Shown: in pieces, positions 45,399 through 56,135 of the stretch
Layout of the letters: every line of letters starts with the position of its first letter
How positions within the stretch are numbered: the first letter of the stretch is position 1
Source: Melastoma dodecandrum
Taxonomy: Eukaryota > Streptophyta > Magnoliopsida > Myrtales > Melastomataceae
Length of the DNA stretch: 64,000 nt
NCBI GenBank assembly: GCA_029817715.1
Contig: JARUPY010000049.1
Location: 310,001-374,000 of the forward strand
Direction of reading: 5' to 3'
Program-made: the position numbers and the translations under genes
Notes under the pieces: generated by a model
Told to the model about the DNA's origin: nothing
Seen by the model: only the letters and a program-made list of their open reading frames with translations
Databases searched by the model: none

Positions 45399-46016
45399 AT
45401 GTTGCAAGAAATGGCCGATGCCCATAAGACCAGTCTTCATCATCAACCCAACACCCAGGCCTTAGTGTTCCTCCCCATGCTGTGCTCCAGATCTTCATTC
45501 AAGGATGTCAAGTGGGTCCACGAGGTCGGAATCTATTCCTCTCGTGACGAAGACGAACCTCTTTCCCCGAAAGTGGGGTGTATGGGACAGGTCAAGAGGA
45601 ACAGCAGGGTCATTGGCTTCCCGACCCCCAACAGCAGGACCCCTGTCGGGGCAAGAGCTGGAGGCGGGAAGTACTCCAAGCTCAAGAGGATGTTCTCCGC
45701 CGCAGCTGTTGCTATGCCCACTTCCCCGGCCGTAGATAGATGCAGGGCTGCCGGGAGATCTGCAGTGGAAAGATCTAGCGGGACAATCTACCGCGAGAAG
45801 GAAAAGGGTGCTATTGTTAGCATCGTCAACATGGATCCGCCACGTCCTGTGACCCGGAAGGTCAAGAAGGATGGAGATGCTGCCGGGGACGGCGAAGGGG
45901 ATCGGGGTAGCTTGTGGAAGAGGAGGTCAGATGGGAGGATGGATCTGAAGAAATTGGAGCTTCAAAACACTTTCCATAATCAAGGACACCTGAACCTGCA
46001 GCTCCTCACAGTTTGA
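45399..46016 (+). CDS. Basic plant protein of unknown function
   Basis: Single exon, 205 residues from ATG 45399, or 201 from the in-frame ATG at 45411 (MADAHKTS). A conserved-looking block FKDVKWVHEVGIYSSRDEDEPLSPKVGCMGQVKRNSRVIGFPTP lies at about residues 34-77, followed by KYSKLKRMFSAAAVAMP and a basic, low-complexity C-terminal half (RPVTRKVKKDGD, LWKRRSDGRMDLKKLELQN). The 'SPKVxCMGQVKRN' signature recurs in small Arabidopsis proteins annotated only as hypothetical. No membrane segment, no signal peptide, no catalytic motif. Codon usage is clean and GC-rich, unlike the surrounding DNA, which supports a real gene. Confidence 0.7.
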   Translation: MLQEMADAHKTSLHHQPNTQALVFLPMLCSRSSFKDVKWVHEVGIYSSRDEDEPLSPKVGCMGQVKRNSRVIGFPTPNSRTPVGARAGGGKYSKLKRMFSAAAVAMPTSPAVDRCRAAGRSAVERSSGTIYREKEKGAIVSIVNMDPPRPVTRKVKKDGDAAGDGEGDRGSLWKRRSDGRMDLKKLELQNTFHNQGHLNLQLLTV

Positions 46017-46807
46017 TCACCAGGAATTCCAATGTCCATGTCCTAAACTTGTTAATAAGATTGTATTGGGTTTGATCCTTTCAACTTCAGTCATCCCAGA
46101 TTAATTCCACTGACGGAAAAAGCCAATGTATCCGAATCCCTGACGAGGAGTTATGAATAGGTCGCAATCTACTGGAAAGGAAAAACTATGTCAATCGGCC
46201 TAAAGTTAAAACTGACAATAACTCAGGTGATTCAAAAGAGAGATTGAGTCATAGGCGATAAGTGTCAGCCAAAAGTAGGAGAATTTGTGGGTGCAACTAT
46301 AACTTCAGTCTGTGCCTAAACCCAGAGACTCATGCATAACATTAAAACATAATTCTGGCAGCTGCAATATGTACACTACTAGATTTAGTACATGGCGCAA
46401 TTGGGATTCATTTTCTTGTTCAGTTATCGCATTAAGAGGCGATAGAAGAGAAATGGTTGCCAATCCAAAAGTAATGAACAAATGTTTCCCTATTAGTGCC
46501 TCCCTACCTACCAAGCCGCCAGGCTCTGCTCCTCTCCTTCGCTCTTGAAAACAAATTATTTCCTCCATGGATGCATCACAATGTCGCAAAAGGCTTTCTG
46601 AACATGAAGTCGACGAAGCTCCTTGGTCAGTTCTCTACTGGGGGTAATGCAATGGCAAAATCACAGGAAATGATTCTGGTGTTGAAGAAATCGTCTTGCA
46701 TTTTCCATGATCCTTGCTGGCAAGAATCGAATGCCTCAGAACTGTGAGTGCAAGGTCTTAGCCAACCAAATTTTGAAAAGCAAATGCATTCACCCACCAT
46801 CTTCCAG
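46017..46807. other. Convergent intergenic region
   Basis: Between the stop of the 45.4-kb gene (+) and the last recognisable exon of the PHD relic (-). An open frame at 46305-46589 (-) has no recognised domain. No gene called. Confidence 0.35.
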
Positions 46808-49385
46808 CTACTTATCAGAACCGATGTCTTCTCTTGTACCTTTATCAAGGGCAATGCTACCCGATGGAACATACACGTAACCTTTGGGCAACAGCTTGTT
46901 CCACAAATCTGCTTGATCGTATGTCATTACCAATTCTTTCTCAAAATGTCTCAGGACGCTGTAAATCACACGATGAAGAAGGGTCGATAAAACTTGGAAT
47001 TTTAGTAATCTTATGAACTAGTGACAAGTCGGGATGTAAACCTTAATTCTTATTTTGAAGTCTCCTTCATTCGAAGCATTACGTGACAGAATTGGAGGCT
47101 GATGAGGAATCTGCTTTCCAGAATATGACGATTTTTGTGTCATATTTCCAGTAGAGAGAGAGAGAGAGCGACGGTGAACTATCTCCTTGGTTTTGTTTGT
47201 GGTCTGGGCGGGAAGTCACTCCAGCCTGGCGTTTTCCAGACATTCCACTGTCCACAGTCATCTCATCTGATTTCTGATCAGATTCGCTGAGTGATGTGTA
47301 GTTTACGGAAGTTGTTGCAGATTAAGAACTCGATTTCCAAAGAAACTTGGGAACTGAAATGATCGAGCTACCATGTTCCCTTTCAAAGCAAGAACATCCC
47401 GGGTGCAAAGAACAATCGCAAATGCATGGAAAAATACAGATTCAAAGACTTCAAAAAGATCTCTTTGCCTAAGATGCCCAATAGATGTTTAACAGCTAGA
47501 TGTTCGAGCGCATAAAAAGGAGATGTTTAATCGCTGATCTGTAAGAACGTATTGCCTTCTCTTTTTCCCATTTGACAATTCTTTCACAAAGGAGGCCTAA
47601 CTTCTCCAATTCAACATAAGATTGGACATCTCCATGGTCAGAGGTTTGTTGAATGAAAGTCGTATCGGAAATCACAAACCAAACACCAAACCAGAAATAC
47701 TATATGCCAACTTGGCAGGATTTGAGCCAACAAGAATCAAAACGGGTGGCAAGCTCTTTCCAGAGAAAAATCGTCAGGGCCATAAAAATTTTATGCCGAA
47801 TTCAGAAACATAGGCAAAACTGATGCACGAAATTCCTAAAATCTGATGCATATTCATCTGTACCTTTTCCCCTCTCATAGACAACTCTGCATCTAATTCC
47901 ATTGGAAATAGAAGTAAGGCTATGGCTAAGCAGTGACAAAGAACAGAAAATTAGCAAAACCAATGCAATCAACAACAGCAGTACCAAGGCACTTCCATTC
48001 ATGGTTGCTCGCTGTTTTTCAAGAGTCATTCAACTGGGATAAAACCATGAAGGGAAGTGGTGGCATGGAAAGTAGAAGCATGATGGACATTTATTTCCAG
48101 TCTCAAATCTCATCGTTTCTGTGAAATGCCTCCAACACAGTAATCAACTTGAGCACACCAATTGTAAATTTGACTTAATATATGCTTATGAAACTGATCA
48201 AGGTAACCAAGTTGCACAAATTTTCAACATCCAAAATAGTTGGTCAATGTAGATTTCCCAATATTATCTTCATAAAAGCCCTCCTATAAAGAGATTTAAC
48301 GTTCCCGAGAAACACCACGTCCACTATGCCAAGATATCCACGGTCGCAGACGAGTTTAGCACTGATATTTACCTCATTTTAGTGCATGACTTCAAAAAAC
48401 GGTTCATCCTAACCAATTTCATGATCATTATCCCAAAATGATCTGTCACAACACATCACAACCTCCACATGACGGCCTTTATGCAGGACAAAAAATGTGA
48501 AACCTATTTTCGAAGCAGAAGATTTTGATATAACAGCAATAGAAGTCCAACCCGATGCATACTAGCACAGAGGAATGTCCACATGAGGCATTTGAAGTCC
48601 AGTAATCACATTCATTAGAAAACTGCAACATAATTTCTGATCTAGGTTTGCTTTTCTAAATGAAAACAATGTGGAGAGTATTTTGGGGAAATGAAACAAT
48701 ACATGATGACCCCGAAGCATTCATTCGTTCATGATATCAAACCAACTGTGACCTAGAAAACTGAAATAACCGGTGAACCTATTTCAACACCAAACCATGT
48801 ACTATTCCAATTCCAGATAAATTTCGGAAACGACACATGAATCAGAAAACTTACAAAAAGTCTTCTCCAATTTAGACCACAATGACAGGCAAACAGTATT
48901 CAAAAAACAAATATAAACAAGATGAACTACCCTTGTTTGTTTTAAGCTCTTAAGATCCTCGATTCCATACTTCTGTGACTCAGCCTGTATTAACAAGAAA
49001 ATGTGGAGAAAAGATCAAGCCTCCATTTTCAAGGCACATTACCTGGGGACTGCTTTCTTTTCTTCGGAAAGCAGAGTCTATGGGACTGACCTTTGCTTTA
49101 TATTCCTAGGCTCCAAGCTATGTTTTTCACAAAATATGCCTAATGCTGCATCTTCCTGCCAACAGACTTTACATTCACAAACAAGCCAGCAGTTCTAAGA
49201 CATGAAGGATGAAATGTGCTCTGACAGTTATCGAAATTGCACTGAAGATAACAAGAACCCATCAGTATTGTTTCTATCCAATATCCCTAGTGGTGCAAAG
49301 AGAATATAGAAACATATACCTTAATACAAGCTCCAAATCTGTGGTGGCAAATAATGCATTCACAAACTTCCTTTGGTATCACATC
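46808..49385 (-). pseudogene. Truncated, decayed PHD-finger gene (At1g77800-like)
   Basis: Exon-like pieces on the minus strand resemble the extended-PHD part and C-terminus of a large plant PHD protein. 49385 to about 49320: DVIPKEVCECIICHHRFGACIK, ending at a donor. 49241-49091: CNFDNCQSTFHPSCLRTAGLFVNVKSVGRKMQH, then an in-frame TAG, after which IFCEKHSLEPRNIKQ continues in another frame. 48984-48931: AESQKYGIEDLKSLKQTR (18 codons, phase 0). Terminal piece, about 46957 to the stop at 46808-46810: RHFEKELVMTYDQADLWNKLLPKGYVYVPSGSIALDKG. The exon expected between these (RLLCER-type) was not found. The N-terminal two-thirds of the protein would lie to the right, where the MAPKKK gene starts instead. 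Stop codon, frameshift and missing 5' part argue for a relic. A split or mis-assembled gene is the alternative. Confidence 0.6.
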
Positions 49386-49986
49386 CTGTCCATCCATCAT
49401 AGGAATGTTAAATCATACAGACGATGATGGCCGAAAAAGAAAAAAACTAGCATCACTTGAAGAAAGAGGAACGGAATCGTGCAGTGTGTGAAACTGTCCA
49501 AACACATTGGGAGAGCTCTGACTCTTATGTTATCCACGCCATTCCTTCAACTGGATTTGCTTGTCCCAGGGTGCGAGTACCCACTAGAAGGAAAATAAAA
49601 GCATCAGTATTCCAAGAATGAGAGAATAGCTGATGAATTGGGGATGCGGAAACAGAAAACAAAGTAATTTTTTTAGCTGCCACTCTCAGCACAGAAGGAA
49701 GGGCTATTGGTTAAATGAAATGCTGTAATATATTTCCCATTCTGCATTAATCATCCGCCACGTGGCACCGAGTAATTGCACAGTAGCGAGGAAGAAAAGC
49801 GAAGGAGTAGAAGAAACCTCGGTCTTACTTCATTTCCCTCTTTTTTTGTCGGGACAGCTATCCTCCCTCCTCGTCGTCGCCGCTGCCTCCCAACTGCATG
49901 GGCACGTCGCCACGTCACCATCCCGCCAACGCCACCTCCACATGCCTCTCTTATTCTTCCGTTCCAACAACAGACCTAAGCCCACC
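49386..49986. other. Upstream region of MAPKKK gene
   Basis: Likely promoter and leader of the MEKK1-like gene. The frame of the first exon stays open upstream, with one earlier in-frame ATG at 49942. No separate gene. Confidence 0.4.
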
Positions 49987-52900
49987 ATGAACCCCTCTAA
50001 GCCTAAGTCCCGCCAAACCCCTGCTACCTCCTCCTCCGCCCCCTGCAGCCGCCACGGCCCCCGACCCCGGCTCGACCGCCGCAACGCCGCCAAGCACTTC
50101 GATTACGACGCCTCCTCTTCCATCTCCGCCCTCGACGACTCCAACTCCACCAACGGTTCCCTCCTCCACACCAGGTCCCTCGACGTCGACATCGAACCCC
50201 AGACCAGCTTCCGCATCGAGGGCTCCGAGGGGGATATCGAGTCCATCTTCAAGAACCTAGGGCTTTCTGGGATCGACGCTTTCTCCATCCCCGTCGATGC
50301 CTGGGAGTCGCGAAAAATTCGGTCGGTCTCTGACGTCCTCCCCCTGTCGCAGCTCACCTGGGCAGATAGCTTCAGGGATGCGGTCGTGAGTGAGGAGAAG
50401 AAGGAAAGGGCAGGGGAAGAAGTGGTCCTGAGGGATGAGTTGGTCGGAGCTAGGGTTTTGACCGGGTTGACCGGGGGGCGAGGCAGTCAACCGGCAGAGA
50501 GATCGAGCGAGGTTGCCGTTGTGGAGCTGAGAAGCAGGGTGAGGGATGAGTTAGGTAACGGTATGAATGGGATTAGAGGGAGCAGGCCGCCAATGTTGCG
50601 GCCGCCACCCTCGATGCGGCTGCCCGCAATTGATAACACGCTTTCGACCTGGGATTTGTTACGGGATTTCGCACCAGATGAGAATGGAGACCCGGACAGA
50701 CGGGATGATGCGCGATTTGCACCTTTGTCGGATGATGAAGAGGAGATTGGAAGTAAGGTGGAGAGGATAATGGCCGAGCGGGAGCAGGATGGAGGGATTA
50801 GAGTCGGTGAGACACGAGTGCTGTCACCGTCATGTTCCTCCTCTATTTCGAGCGACGGCGATTCATCAAGTAGCCCTTATAATGTTTCCCCAAACGCGAG
50901 TGGCATGAAGATTATTACTTACTGGGAGAAAGGGCACCTTCTGGGACGTGGATCGTTTGGATCTGTCTATGAAGGGATTGCAGAGTAAGTTACTGACGCC
51001 GATCTCTGCTGTTTGTGTGTAGTCTACTGATAATAAGTTGGGGAAGTAGGATGTTTACATCAAGGTTATGTGGTTTAGGCATTGTCTTGCGATTCAGGTC
51101 AACAATCAATCGAACGGCTTGATTTTGCAGAACAATCAACTAGTGGGGATTGGGGGAGGAACAATGTAAACGTATGCAACACTATCCCTTGCAAAGGAAG
51201 GAGGATAATCCAAAGCTTGTGTCATGATTTGATGTTTGTTTCATGTGATGAAAAAATAGGATTTTCTTTTGGCTATTGTGTTTTGCAACACATATGAGTC
51301 GTCCGTGCATGTGTTGGTGATGAAGTTCGCTGAGGTACATCAGTATGATTAGGTTCTGCCAGGTTCAATTATTTTAGGTTACATACCCTTTCAAAGCTCT
51401 GGTGAGAGAACAAAGATATGCAAGTACCTCGTAGTTAGGGCATATCCTTTTCTATAGGTATTCTCTTGTACTTCATCATTTTCTAGAGCGGGTCATAGAG
51501 TTTATTCATGCAATGTGAATTGATTGTCTTTAGTCAACTGGAATATAAAACAGATTCAAATCTATTCATTTTTTGATTACGTTCATGAGACTTTGTAATT
51601 TCTTTTTGATAAGTCATCAAACTTTGTATTTATTGAGAAGTAAGTTGTATTGTAGAAGTGGCTCACATGTACTTCACTTCCTGCAGTGGTGGATTCTTTT
51701 TCGCTGTCAAAGAAGTATCCTTGCATGATCAAGGAGCTAAAGAAAGTATTTTACAACTTGAGAGGGTGAGGATTTTTAGGTTTTCTTCTGTTTCTGTTTC
51801 ATATTTCCATGCTCGGAGATTTATTTTCCTCATCTCATGAAATCTGCTTTGCAGGAAATTTCTCTCTTAAGTCAGTTTCAACATGAGAACATTGTTCGGT
51901 ATTATGGAACTGAAAAGGTACCTTTGTTCTTTCTCTGCCTATATTGTTGTCTCAATCATTTGTTTCTTAAGAAGAGATCTGTTGACTCATCATATTGTCC
52001 AGTTATGGGACATGATTAAGTGTATTTCCTACTAGTGAATTTGAATGCTGAAGTCTCGTCTTCTTCATCCTTTCATAGAGATCCATCTAACATATGGTGA
52101 CGAATTATGGAATTCTTTTGAATTGATTATTAAATTTTTTCGGCCATAGCTACAAGTGACAAATTATGAGGTTTGAAAAAAAGATGTAGGATCATTAGTT
52201 GAGCTTTTAGATGAACTCATGTCCTCCTAGCCAGCGTAATGTATATATGATTTGATTTTTCATTTTGCTCATTTTCTGTGATTCATGTAAGCTCGACCGA
52301 CCTGTCACTTACTGTGATTTGTGTGGACTCGGTTAACCGACTTCCTTAATTGTTTTCTTACAGGATGAATTAAACCTCTATATTTTCCTTGAGCTAGTTA
52401 CCAAAGGTTCCCTGTTAAATCTCTATCACACTTATCACCTGCGAGATTCCCAAGTCTCTGCATACACGAGACAGATTCTTAATGGTTTGAAATATCTTCA
52501 TGACCGTGATGTTGTGCACAGGTAGAGAGACAATGCTTGTATGTCTTGATGCTGATAACCTTTGGTCTTTATCATTTGCGATGCTTTCTGAGATTATGCT
52601 ATCCGCATGCTGTCGAAAGCGTATTCTTTTTTTGAGAAGTTAAACTTTGTTTCTCCATGAACTCCAATTGATGCATGAAATCCCTCTTCCTGACCCAAAC
52701 AATCTATAGATCTGGACCATACTTAATAACTGCATTGCTTCTGTGCTCCAATCATACTGGATTTGTTCTTCATTATGCTTTGTTGGGTACTACACAGTGG
52801 CTTTACAGGCTAACTGACCACGAGTTAAAGTATATCAGGAAGAATAGAAATCTCTGTAGTAAATGCGTTCCAGAGAAAAAGCTGTCCAGTTTAATTGCTC

Positions 52901-54394
52901 GATAAAAATGAGGAGTTCATATCCTTAAAAAATTGAAAGATGCATCTGTTTTATTTGAGCCAAAAGTTTTAAGGGGTAGATTCATGAAAGAGATGCGACA
53001 CAAGAGCGGGGAGCTTTGTCATCTTTAAGAAATGAATATTAACTTCTATTGTCGTTGGACCACCTAGTCTATCATTCACTGTTCTGAACTATTGATGAAC
53101 GTTTAGATGTCCTTGATAGTACACAGAAATGCTGCTGCCGAATATTCTGTAGTGAGAAATTGGAATCAGATTGCATGCAGTACTCAGAAAATATTTTGTG
53201 TGATGCGTTTGAAAGTGTATGAATTGTGTGATCATTGTTGAATTGTTTGAGGAACTGTAAATTTTGGACTTAGCTTATCTTCAATATTTTCACACCATAA
53301 CTATTTTCTTTAGGGACATAAAATGTGCAAATATTTTGGTGGATGCTAGTGGATCGGTGAAACTCGCAGATTTTGGGTTGGCCAAGGTATAATGAAGGAT
53401 CATTTCAAGATTACCAGCTAGTGGCTTCTAATGCTTGTGTACTGTTTTCACGAATAACTGTAAATATCACATCCTATATTTTGTTTCTTAGGCAACCAGA
53501 CTCAATGATGTCAAATCGTGCAAAGGCACTGTATTTTGGATGGCACCTGAGGTTTGCCTTCTCCTTTTCCATTAATTCGTTCAAATGCTCTTCCAAATTT
53601 TCCTACAATGATATTGTTTAGTTTTACAATTGGGAATTTGACCAATTCACATCAACTTGCAAGCTGGGAGCTAAAGTACTGATCATTAGCCCTTCGCTTT
53701 TCAATATTAGGCAGTGTGAAGTATTCTTTTAATTTTTTTTAATCGGGGGTAAATCTATATACTGCTCTTTGTTGGGTTCATCATTTATTGTAGGCTTATA
53801 AGATTTTTTTTTTCTCCATTTCAAAGTGGTTTAACTGTTTAGAATTTTCTTTTTTCTGAAAGAGTCTTAAGAAGCTACGTTCTGTTTTCAGGTTGTGAGG
53901 GCAAAAAGCAACGGGTATGGCCTTCCAGCTGATATATGGAGCCTTGGCTGCACCGTCTTGGAGATGCTCACTCGGCAGCTTCCGTATTATCCTTTGGAGC
54001 TTGTATGTTATGCTCATTGCGCCTTATTTATTTAATCTTCTTTTCCCGGAATTTTCTAGCAGCATAATTTATGTCCTGCTTTGGGAGAGTCGGATTTATT
54101 ATTTCAATCAATATATTGAAAGTGTCCTTTATTTTGGGGTGGTCGTCCAAACAGGCACAGGCGGTGTTTCGGATTGGGAGGGGAGAACCACCGCCGGTGT
54201 CGGATACCCTATCCTTAGATGCGAAGGACTTCATTATGAGATGCATCCGGGTGAATCCAGAAGAGCGTCCCACCGCAGCTGAGTTACTGGAACATCCCTT
54301 CGTGAAGCGACCGCCGCCTGTGCCTTCTGGGCCATCTTCTCCCTGTCCCGGGTATCTCACCAGGAGAAAAGCCTCTCGAGACACAGAAAGTTAA
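49987..54394 (+). CDS. MEKK1-like MAP kinase kinase kinase
   Basis: Top of a MAPK cascade; Arabidopsis MEKK1 acts through MKK1/2 and MPK4 in immunity and stress. Eight exons (49987-50984, 51687-51765, 51855-51917, 52364-52521, 53314-53386, 53492-53551, 53892-54002, 54155-54394) keep phase and give 593 residues. The N-terminal 300 residues are polar and low-complexity with a conserved-looking [21 protein letters not shown] block. The kinase domain begins at about residue 310 ([19 protein letters not shown]). It has Lys341 in [20 protein letters not shown] (catalytic Asp434), DFGLAK (Asp452), [22 protein letters not shown] and [17 protein letters not shown]. All catalytic residues are present. 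The ATG at 49987 (CACCATGA context) is preferred; an in-frame ATG at 49942 would add 15 residues. MEKK1-type is favoured over MAPKKK3/5 by the [10 protein letters not shown] and [17 protein letters not shown] blocks. Confidence 0.93.
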
Positions 54395-55061
54395 GTAATG
54401 GAGGCTCCTCTCGCTCATTTCTCAGAATCTCCATAACCTGAAGAGAGTTCTACAGGAGATGCAATCTCAGTACTGGATGGAAACAAGAAAATTCAGCATC
54501 CTTTTCTTATCTCGAACCGTTATTCTTCTACTGCAATTCAAAGCGAGCCAACTTGGCTGGGGGCTTAATTCCCGGCTAAAAATGGGGGTAAGAATGTGTA
54601 TACAAAAGGCGTCATTTGCATTAACATGTCACAATGTATCTTGATGTTGGGAAAGTTGATGCTCTTGGTGGTGTTGGCTTCCTCGTGTTTAATATTGTAC
54701 AGTTTGAGCTGTGTTTGAAAATTGTGAAAATGTTGGAAAACACCAGCCTTTCGGCCATTATTTTTTTGTTGAGCGTCTGGTATTCTGAGTTTTATACAAC
54801 CTAGTTTAGGTAGCATTTATGGTGGGTGTGTCTCCCAAGTGGCTTATGGTGCCTTTAGACAACATTATTGTGTTTTATTTATGCATTTTCTTGTGACAAG
54901 GGATTCGAAATTTATAGGACACATCACATAAAATGACAGTGACTAGAAGAAGTTTCCTAATGGCAATCAGTAGAAGGAAAAACTGAGACGATTTTTGTTG
55001 GCCGAGCTCATGAAATCAATGCACGCTCGATCGACTGCATCCTGACCACAAGTCTCGCAAA
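54395..55061. other. Convergent 3' region
   Basis: 3' flank of the MAPKKK gene (+) facing the stop of the Arg-rich gene (-). No gene or repeat seen. Confidence 0.4.
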
Positions 55062-55696
55062 TTAATTTTCAGTTTCACCTGGACACCAGGGAAACCCGTT
55101 GGCCAATCTCATTTCATTTGTAGGGATCATGATAGAAAGTTCTTGTAGTAAATTTAATAGAATAGAGGATTGAGTTACCCGAAAAGGTAAGCCCCCTTTG
55201 CCCCCGGCAGGCGGATCCACGCGTTCGTACCTGTGTTTCGATCTCGGCCACGTCCTGAACCTGCACATTCGACTGAACAACGACCGGAGCCTCCTTCGAG
55301 CCATGGACCATCTCGGCCTCCGCTGTTTAATAAAAAAAAGGTGCTGTTTCTCCGCTAGACTTAAACCAAAACCTTCATTGTCATATTAGAAAAAGGTCCT
55401 ACCTTCTTCCGCTTGGGGCTGCGATCCGCATTACTCCCCGGCCGTTTCCATGATGACTCATCTCTGCTCCTCAGATCTCTCGAATACGCAAGGAGCTGCG
55501 CGCGACGGTCGAAAAACTCACTGGCTCTCGGTACGCCGTTGCCGCTCCTCCTAGTGTCTCCATTTGAACCATGTCTATTCGAATGCGACAATGACTCGAC
55601 GTAAACCGTGATAACAACCCCTCCGTCGCTCCTCACCGGAAACCGATCCCTCGGAACATTGGCTCGGTTGGGGATGGGATGAGACCGTTCCTGCAT
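55062..55696 (-). CDS. Small Arg-rich protein of unknown function
   Basis: Two exons on the minus strand, 55696-55403 and 55322-55062, in phase 0, give 184 residues. The frame extends further upstream without an ATG, so MQERSHPIPNRANVPRDRF is taken as the start. Notable parts are DRFPVRSDGGVVITVYVES, then RASEFFDRRAQLLAYSRDLRSRDESSWKR, and basic runs SPKRKK / RRPRWSMARRRLRSLFSRMCRFRTWPRSKHRYERVDPP. After GGLPFR the sequence looks less protein-like and there is a possible donor (TTTTCGG|GTAACT), so the true 3' end may be spliced differently. I do not recognise a named family. A cluster of TGGGCC/GGCCCA elements lies about 350 bp upstream. Confidence 0.55.
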
Positions 55697-56045
55697 TGTC
55701 GGAGGCGGCGAAGTGAACGGGTTAGAAGGGAGGAGAATATTATATGCCACGGAAAGTTCAATAGGCGACGTTAAATTTAAGCAAAAAGATATTTCTTAAT
55801 CACCTCTTGTTTAATAGTTGTTTAGATATTCCTCAATCATTTACAAACATTAAGATATTCCAAAAATTCCTAAAACCAAAAAAGGTATAACAAGAATCTG
55901 TATCAATCATTTATGTACTAAAATATAATACCACGTCGGTAACTTTGATAAGCTACTGGATATAGAGGATTTTAGACAACTATTGATTGATCTCTAAATA
56001 ATCTAATCACCTTTACAAATCGGATCATTTTGATTAGTGCAACCT

Positions 56046-56135
56046 CATGGGACGGTCCAATGGGCCCACTATTGGAGGCCCATTAATTCTGTTTGAGCCC
56101 ATATCGTTAAGACGGATAGGCCCATTGTGAGCCCA
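56046..56135. promoter_or_regulatory. Site II (TGGGCY) element cluster
   Basis: Five GCCCA/TGGGC-type motifs in 90 bp (56058-56065 TGGGCCCA, then GGCCCAT, AGCCCAT, GGCCCAT, AGCCCAG). Such site II clusters are bound by TCP factors and mark promoters of genes expressed in dividing cells. The cluster lies about 350-440 bp upstream of the Arg-rich gene (-). Function is inference. Confidence 0.4.
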
